Assembly (NCBI RefSeq): GCF_018596335.1
Contig: NZ_JAHEPS010000002.1
Coordinates: 124,001-188,000, forward strand
From: Shewanella jiangmenensis
GTDB lineage: Bacteria; Pseudomonadota; Gammaproteobacteria; Enterobacterales; Shewanellaceae
Reading direction: 5' to 3'
DNA length: 64,000 nt
In this document: positions 59,034 through 64,000 of the stretch, piece by piece
Position numbering within the stretch: position 1 is the first letter of the stretch
How the letters are laid out: every line of letters starts with the position of its first letter
The notes under the pieces: model-generated
The model's input: the letters and a program-made list of their open reading frames with translations, nothing else
The model's database searches: none
Told to the model about the DNA's origin: nothing
Translations under genes and position numbers: made by a program

Positions 59034-59774
59034 TCAGGGCTGCTGACGGGTGGCTGCCAGCACAATTTCGCGGATACAAACTGACTGCGGCTGATTCATG
59101 GCGAACAAGGCTGCGTCGGCCACGGTTTGGGCCGCAAGCACGCCGCCCATGTGGGTTTTCCACTCCTCATAGCCTGCCTTGATGTTCTCATCGCTGGTGT
59201 GGCTTAACAGCTCAGTTTCCACCGCGCCGGGGGCTATGGTGATAAGGCGTACGTCATCCATGGCCACTTCTTCGCGGATGTTTTCGGTCAGGGCATGCAC
59301 CGCAAACTTGGTACCGCAGTAGGCGGCGTGGTTAGGGAAGGTTTTGCGACCGGCGATGGAGCTGATGTTGATGATGGTGCCGGTTTTGCGGCGCTTCATC
59401 TCTGGCAGCACCGCATGGATGCCGTTGAGCACGCCCATCACGTTGATGTCCAGCATACGTTGCCACTCGCTTGGGTCCTGGCGATGCACTTCGCCAAGCA
59501 GCATGACCCCGGCATTGTTGATAAAGCAGCCCACAGCGCCAAACTCGGCTTCGGCATCCTTAACTGCGGCCTTGATGGCGTCTATGTCAGTAACATCAAC
59601 GGCTTTGCACAGGGTGTTTGGCAGTTCCAGTGCCTGCATGGGCTCGAGGCGACGGGCCAGCAACAGCAGCGGAAAACCGGCCGCCGAAAAGGTGCGGGCG
59701 AGGGCGGCACCAATGCCTGAAGAGGCGCCGGTGATCACTGTCAGTGGTTTGGTCTGTGAGGTAGAATTAGTCAT
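59034..59774 (-). CDS. Short-chain dehydrogenase/reductase
   Basis: A 246-residue classical SDR: cofactor motif TGASSGIGAALA, structural FINNAGV, catalytic Ser in INISSIAG, and Tyr/Lys in AAYCGTK. Substrate unknown; the sequence resembles NADP-dependent serine/3-hydroxy acid dehydrogenase-type SDRs. It is divergent from a LysR regulator 161 bp away, which probably controls it. Confidence 0.92.
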   Translation of the reverse strand: MTNSTSQTKPLTVITGASSGIGAALARTFSAAGFPLLLLARRLEPMQALELPNTLCKAVDVTDIDAIKAAVKDAEAEFGAVGCFINNAGVMLLGEVHRQDPSEWQRMLDINVMGVLNGIHAVLPEMKRRKTGTIINISSIAGRKTFPNHAAYCGTKFAVHALTENIREEVAMDDVRLITIAPGAVETELLSHTSDENIKAGYEEWKTHMGGVLAAQTVADAALFAMNQPQSVCIREIVLAATRQQP

Positions 59775-59935
59775 TGTTTTATCCTATTGATACATGCTTT
59801 AGTCTGGGTTTCAGGCCAGTATATTGGTTGGTTGACAGTATATTTAGCCTGCAAAAGGCTGAAAAATACTTATTTTGGTTGGATATAATAGGTGTGAGCT
59901 ATGGATAAAAAGATGGTTAACAGATTGGGTAACGG

Positions 59936-60781
59936 ATGATTGAACTCAGATTGCTGCGATTTTTTATCGCCATCTTCGAAGAGAAGAACATTACCGCCGC
60001 CGCAGAGCGCTGCCATGTGAGTCAGCCGAGTCTGTCGGCGGGGCTTAAGCAGCTGGAAGAAAGCCTGGATGGACCGCTGTTTGTGCGCAGTAAAAAAGGG
60101 GTGGAGCCGCTTGAGAGCGCTCACTACCTGTATCCGCTGGCGCTTAGGTTGGTGGAAGAAGCCAAATCCCTGCCGGCGCTGTTTAAAGCCAAGGCCAGCC
60201 GCCGCAAACTGAAAATTGCGTTGATGCCGGACCTTGGTCGCGGCCCGCTGGGGCAGTTTCTTGGCAAGCTGCATCAGCACATTGACCGGCTGGATCTGGA
60301 GCTGGTGGATTACCACAGCAGCGCCGATTGTCGCCTGACCTTGGATGCGCTGCGCCACGAAGATGAGATTTTTGTGCCGCTGTGGGACGAGGACTATGTG
60401 CTCTGCGCCCCCAAAGATCATCCGTTGGTGCTGGCCGCCAACGTGAGCGGCGCCGCCACGCCGGAGATGCTGAGTGGTTATGATTTTATCGAATGCCCGC
60501 CCTGCGAGGCCCATCAGCAGACCCTCGGCCTGCTTGCCTGCAACGGCATGAGTCTGAATCTGGTGGCCAGAGCCGAAACCAAGTCACAGGTGCTGGCGCT
60601 GGTGGTGGCAGGCCTTGGGGTGAGCTTTTTGCCCGATGGTCTGATAGCCGATGCGCCAAGCCTGGCGACTGTGCCCTTTAAGGGGCCGAGAATGCAGCGG
60701 CGCATCGGCCTTTGCTATCCGGCACACCAGAGCATCAGCCCTGTGCTGGCCGATTTGCTCAACCTCTTCGGTCAAGACTGA
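59936..60781 (+). CDS. LysR-family transcriptional regulator
   Basis: A 281-residue LysR regulator: N-terminal winged helix-turn-helix (LRFFIAIFEEKNITAAAERC, then HVSQPSLSAGLKQLEESL) and a periplasmic-binding-type effector domain. Size and layout are close to OxyR/CynR-type members. The intergenic region to the SDR gene has two TATATT-containing half-sites (near 59819 and 59838), a plausible operator for autoregulation. Confidence 0.92.
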   Translation: MIELRLLRFFIAIFEEKNITAAAERCHVSQPSLSAGLKQLEESLDGPLFVRSKKGVEPLESAHYLYPLALRLVEEAKSLPALFKAKASRRKLKIALMPDLGRGPLGQFLGKLHQHIDRLDLELVDYHSSADCRLTLDALRHEDEIFVPLWDEDYVLCAPKDHPLVLAANVSGAATPEMLSGYDFIECPPCEAHQQTLGLLACNGMSLNLVARAETKSQVLALVVAGLGVSFLPDGLIADAPSLATVPFKGPRMQRRIGLCYPAHQSISPVLADLLNLFGQD

Positions 60782-61102
60782 GCCAAGTCCGGCCTTTTCT
60801 GCTTCACCCGTTCCTTTCTCCGTGCAGGCCGCACATTTTAGTGTTGCCTGCATCACAAACCCCTTCGCTATGTGGATTTCCACAATATCCCGCGGCTTCG
60901 AGCTGTGGCCTGGTTTGTCGATAATCTTTGCCGATAACTCGTGCCGCAACAGGGGTATCGCAACAGCGGGTCCTTTTTTTTATCCCTTTTTGCGGCGCCG
61001 TAAATTGGCTGGGCTACGCTTTAACTTAGGGCTGGTGTCAGTGTCTCGCGGCACTGAACTCTGTTTGGGCAAGCGTTCATTTTGGGAAAGAGTGCTGCCA
61101 GA
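60782..61102. other. Gap downstream of the LysR gene
   Basis: About 320 bp without a convincing gene. It contains GCAGGCC/GGTTTGT-type imperfect repeats and a T-run at 60974, but no terminator I would call. A tandem repeat follows directly at 61103. Confidence 0.4.
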
Positions 61103-61162
61103 GCAGTTGCGGGGAGACAAGCGCAGTTGTGGGGAGGCCAGCGCAGTGAAGGGGAGAACAGG
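61103..61162 (+). repeat. Three 20-bp tandem units ending at a start codon
   Basis: Units at 61103, 61123 and 61143, each GCAGT plus GGGGAG plus a variable end; the last unit stops exactly at the ATG 61163 and its GGGGAG is the ribosome site. Confidence 0.9.
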
Positions 61163-62356
61163 ATGAAAACGAAAATAGCTGCCGCTGCGGCTGCGGTGCT
61201 CTTTAGCCAATATGGATGGTGCGCTCAGGATGTGATGGATGCCAGAAGTGATGCGATGGGCGGCACTGGGGTTGCCTCGGCAAGTTTGGCGTCGGCGGCA
61301 TGGCTCAATCCGGCGCTTATGTCGCTGCCAGAGTATCAAACGGGCGATGCGGCCTTGCTTATTCCTGTGCTTGGCGCCGAGGTCGCCGACAAAGACAACC
61401 TCGCCGACAAGTTCGACAGCCTTGAAGACAATTACGATGGCCTGGATGCGGCCATCGACAGCGGTGATGTGGACGCCATCGACCGTTACCGCAGCTTGCT
61501 GCTTGCCGACCTCAAGGGGCTGGATGGCAACAGCGGTTACGCCTCGGCGGGTATAGGTGTCAGTTTTACCCTGCCATCCTCTGGCATCAGTTGGGGGCTC
61601 TATTACAAGAGTTACCTTGATGGCATTGCCCTTGCCGATGTCAGCGATGCTGATCTTTTGCTGCTCGAAACTCTCGACCCGGAAAATCCGCCAGCCCTTG
61701 AGGACTTAACCTCGCAGGGGCGGGTGATAGCCGGAGCCCAATCGGAGCTTGCGCTGGCGGTCAGTGTTCCGCTTTCTATCGTCAATATGCCGGTAACGGT
61801 TGGGTTAACCCCAAAACTGCAGCGTATCGACAGCTTTAACTATGCCGTCAGCGCCAATAATTTTGATGCCGGTGATTTTGACAGTGACGATTACCGCAAC
61901 AACGAATCGGGCTTCAACCTGGATGCGGGTATTGCCATACGTCCGCTCGAAAACCTTACCTTTGGGCTTATTGGCCGTAACCTGATTGAGCGGGAACTGG
62001 ATACGGTTGAATCTGAAGGGGTAATGGCAACCTATCGTGTTGGCCCCATGGTCACGGCCGGGGTGTCTTACCGGATGGGGGCGTTGCAGCTCAGCACAGA
62101 TTTGGATTTAACCGACAACGAGAAATTCGTCGGTCTCGATGGCACCAAATACTGGCGCGTTGGTGGCGAGTGGCAAGCGTTTGACTGGCTGGCACTTAGA
62201 GCCGGTTATCGGCACGATATCAATGATTTGACCTCTGATATCTACTCGTTTGGCACCGGCTTTAGCATAGGTTCGGGTTTCAAGCTGGATTTAACCGGCA
62301 TGTGGGGCGAGGACGATGCCTTAGGCGCTGTGCTGCAAAGCTCTTATCACTTCTGA
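61163..62356 (+). CDS. Outer-membrane protein of the TraF-like family
   Basis: A 397-residue exported beta-rich protein with a signal peptide (ends QYGWCAQ, so cleavage probably after WCA). It matches the TraF-like family (plasmid transfer TraF-type, distantly FadL-like): ARSDAMGGTGVASASLASAAWLNPA, many short beta strands, and C-terminal Phe (SSYHF). The family is common in marine bacteria on chromosomes and is not evidence of conjugation here. Function unknown, perhaps a hydrophobic-compound porin. The start at 61163 has GGGGAGAACAGG before it. Confidence 0.82.
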   Translation: MKTKIAAAAAAVLFSQYGWCAQDVMDARSDAMGGTGVASASLASAAWLNPALMSLPEYQTGDAALLIPVLGAEVADKDNLADKFDSLEDNYDGLDAAIDSGDVDAIDRYRSLLLADLKGLDGNSGYASAGIGVSFTLPSSGISWGLYYKSYLDGIALADVSDADLLLLETLDPENPPALEDLTSQGRVIAGAQSELALAVSVPLSIVNMPVTVGLTPKLQRIDSFNYAVSANNFDAGDFDSDDYRNNESGFNLDAGIAIRPLENLTFGLIGRNLIERELDTVESEGVMATYRVGPMVTAGVSYRMGALQLSTDLDLTDNEKFVGLDGTKYWRVGGEWQAFDWLALRAGYRHDINDLTSDIYSFGTGFSIGSGFKLDLTGMWGEDDALGAVLQSSYHF

Positions 62357-62407
62357 TTGCCTCAGCTATGCCTTTGTTGCCGGGGCAATGCTTGTCGCTC
62401 TGCAATA

Positions 62408-62467
62408 GTTAAAGAAACAATTGTTAGCGAAGCAAGTGCTAGAGAAGCAATGGATAGGGAAGCAAGT
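62408..62467. repeat. Degenerate 15-bp tandem array (4 units)
   Basis: Units at 62408, 62423, 62438 and 62453 of the type GTTAGCGAAGCAAGT. Confidence 0.82.
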
Positions 62468-62501
62468 ACTGAGAGAGGGCGCTGTTAAAGCGACCCGAGT
62501 C

Positions 62502-63266
62502 TTACAGGGTCGCGAGTGAGCGCAGCGTCAGCAACAAAGCGCTGAGACTACATAAAACCAGGGTGGCGACTCTGGTTTTTTGTTTATCTACCCGCCCAAG
62601 CAGCAGGCCCGCCGCCAAATAGCCTGCAACTACGGCAGGAAGCAGCAGCACTGCCCAAAGCAGGTGGCGGGATGTCACCAGGCCTGAAACCGCGAGTATG
62701 CCAAGGGCTATCATGGAGCTGAAGATAAAAAACGCCGACAGCGCTGCGCGGAATTTGTTGGGGTCTTTACCCGCGAGCAAAATCGCCATCGGCGGGCCAC
62801 CGATGGCGGCTATGGTGCCGAACACCCCTGACACTGTGCCTGCGATAAACAGGGTCAGCCGATTGACCGGCGCGCTGATGCGGCAAAGGCTTAAGGCCAC
62901 CGCCACAAATACGATGGCTGCAATGGCAAGACCAAGCACGGGTTTGGGGGCGTAAAGCAGCAGCGTAGCGCCAAGAATTCCGCCCGGGATGCGACCGAGC
63001 AGGGCATATTGCAGGCCGCCAAACTCCAGCGCGCTGCGCTCACGCAGAAGGGTCAGCAGGGCGATGGAAAAGCCCATCAGGATCACCGGCACCGGCACTA
63101 AATCCGGCTCAACCAGATAAAGCAGCGGGCTTGCCACGACCGCAAGGCCAAAGCCAATCAGACTTTGGATAAGCGCGCCGGTAAAAATAATCAGCAGCGC
63201 AAGGCCGAGGGTGAGGCCATTGATTGTTTCAGGCAGAAGGCTGGAGATGGCAAATTCGGGTGGCAC
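62502..63266 (-). CDS. TauE/SafE-family sulfite/organosulfonate-type permease
   Basis: A 254-residue membrane protein with about seven hydrophobic segments. Family signatures are FTGALIQSLIGFGLAVVASP near residue 26 and SGVFGTIAAIGGPPMAI near residue 145. TauE/SafE proteins export sulfite, sulfonates or similar anions; substrate unknown. Confidence 0.88.
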   Translation of the reverse strand: MPPEFAISSLLPETINGLTLGLALLIIFTGALIQSLIGFGLAVVASPLLYLVEPDLVPVPVILMGFSIALLTLLRERSALEFGGLQYALLGRIPGGILGATLLLYAPKPVLGLAIAAIVFVAVALSLCRISAPVNRLTLFIAGTVSGVFGTIAAIGGPPMAILLAGKDPNKFRAALSAFFIFSSMIALGILAVSGLVTSRHLLWAVLLLPAVVAGYLAAGLLLGRVDKQKTRVATLVLCSLSALLLTLRSLATL

Positions 63267-63399
63267 TGCGGGTGTCCTTACAACGACACTGTTGATTCAA
63301 TATAACGGCACTGGCGATACGACATAACCGATAAAGCCGCTGCACAAATCGCTTGGCGAATCTCACAGCGATGCTGATGACTGATAATTAAATAAACGC

Positions 63400-63446
63400 G
63401 TAAACAAAGGGTTAAACAACGGGTTAAACAACGGGTTAAACAAAGC
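63400..63446. repeat. 12-bp tandem array (nearly 4 units)
   Basis: GTTAAACAACGG at 63411 and 63423, then a changed copy at 63435, and a partial copy at 63400. Confidence 0.9.
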
Positions 63447-63462
63447 GCTCAGGGAAGGCTAA

Positions 63463-63490
63463 ATGAAACAAGGACCCGTCAGGGTCCTTG
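63463..63490 (-). terminator. Terminator of metJ
   Basis: CAAGGACCC/GGGTCCTTG with a four-base loop, followed on the minus strand by TTTCATTT, 18 bp after the metJ stop. Confidence 0.85.
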
Positions 63491-63507
63491 TGACTAAAGC
63501 CGGGGGC

Positions 63508-63822
63508 TTATTCCATGTCTTCCCACTCGATGCCCATTTCATCCATCAGGCGCTTGGCATCGGCCGGGATTGAGTCGGGTCTGTCTTTGGACAGGTCTTC
63601 ATCGTCAGGCAGTGGCTGGCCGGTGTAGGCATGCAAAAATGCTTCACACAGCAACTCACTGTTGGTGGCATGGCGCAGGTTGTTGACCTGGCGGCGAGTG
63701 CGCTCGTCGGTCAGGATCTTCAACACTTTCAAAGGAATGGATACGGTGATTTTTTTCACCTGCTCATTCTTTTTGCCGTGCTCAGCGTAGGGGCTGATGT
63801 AATCGCCATTCCATTCAGTCAT
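63508..63822 (-). CDS. metJ: Methionine repressor MetJ
   Basis: A ribbon-helix-helix repressor of methionine biosynthesis that uses S-adenosylmethionine as corepressor. 104 residues, almost identical to E. coli MetJ in the core ([60 protein letters not shown]). The ATG at 63822 (MTEWNGDY) is the usual start; an upstream in-frame start at 63843 is not. Met boxes lie 110 bp upstream, probably shared with a divergent met gene past the window end. Confidence 0.97.
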   Translation of the reverse strand: MTEWNGDYISPYAEHGKKNEQVKKITVSIPLKVLKILTDERTRRQVNNLRHATNSELLCEAFLHAYTGQPLPDDEDLSKDRPDSIPADAKRLMDEMGIEWEDME

Positions 63823-63904
63823 CGACTCACCTAGTTTATTCAAAAATTCGCAGGAGATTTTAAACCCTTACAAACTACAGTCAAATTATTGCTGCGAAAT
63901 CGCC

Positions 63905-63934
63905 CCAAACATCAACAGATTTCCTGATGTTTGG
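63905..63934. promoter_or_regulatory. Perfect inverted repeat next to the met boxes
   Basis: CCAAACATCA and TGATGTTTGG, ten-base perfect arms, ten-base loop; abuts the first met box. It could be a second operator or an mRNA hairpin. Confidence 0.55.
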
Positions 63935-63948
63935 ACGTCTAAACGTCT
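63933..63948. promoter_or_regulatory. Tandem MetJ operator (met boxes)
   Basis: GGACGTCT and AAACGTCT adjoin, each one or two changes from the AGACGTCT consensus; a further partial box AGCCGTCC lies near 63988. MetJ binds such boxes in pairs. Confidence 0.8.
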
Positions 63949-64000
63949 TGATGCCTATTGACGAAAACCGGGGTGTTAGGTAAATTTAGCCGTCCAGACA

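Noticed and set aside
61163..62356. TraF-like protein as evidence for a conjugative element
   Set aside because: Chromosomal members of this family are common in marine bacteria, and no other transfer genes are nearby.

Overview
The window is chromosomal DNA from a marine gammaproteobacterium, most probably a Shewanella species. Pointers are a complete MSHA pilus cluster in the Shewanella/Vibrio order, an octaheme tetrathionate-reductase-type cytochrome with its outer-membrane and monoheme partners, MetJ with met boxes, and the mreBCD-maf-rng-yhdP-tldD block. Species is not resolvable from the sequence alone. No rRNA, tRNA, CRISPR array, transposase or integrase gene was seen.

Layout. 1-6.3 kb: priA (minus), a secreted LysM protein, rpmE and a short malic enzyme. 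6.4-24.7 kb: csrD/mshH, then mshI, a PilN-like gene, mshJ, K, L, M, N, E, G, F, B, A, C, D, O, P and Q, nearly all overlapping or a few bases apart, with one strong terminator after the major pilin mshA. 24.9-36.9 kb: mreB, mreC, mreD, maf, rng, yhdP, a nitrilase-family gene and tldD, all on the plus strand. 36.9-42.7 kb: an accessory region that starts at the 3' end of tldD. It holds two further copies of the tldD tail (one close, one decayed), a possible small RNA, a TonB-dependent siderophore-type receptor with a Fur-like box, an ExoD-family protein, and an AT-rich patch of small unrecognised genes. 42.8-51.4 kb: a polysaccharide deacetylase, a RegB/RegA-type two-component pair, a second TonB-dependent receptor, a soluble CZB chemoreceptor, a PEP mutase-family enzyme and a cupin. 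52-64 kb: a MOT1-type transporter, an EAL phosphodiesterase, the cytochrome operon, an SDR/LysR divergent pair, a TraF-like protein, a TauE/SafE permease and metJ.

How genes work together. MshE (two c-di-GMP-binding MshEN motifs), MshG, the MshI-J-K-L-M envelope parts and the pilins form one type IV pilus machine, with the degenerate GGDEF/EAL protein next to it. MreBCD set cell shape. The cytochrome, porin-like protein and octaheme enzyme form a periplasmic anaerobic respiration unit with a CRP-like site upstream. The kinase/regulator pair has a His/Met-rich loop and lies near a receptor resembling copper-type receptors.

Two patterns stand out. First, the tldD 3' end occurs three times in a row with increasing decay, as expected for serial insertion of foreign DNA at one site. 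Second, many gaps contain short degenerate tandem repeats with unrelated units of 12-23 bp; three of these arrays sit on gene starts, and two of them supply the Shine-Dalgarno sequence.
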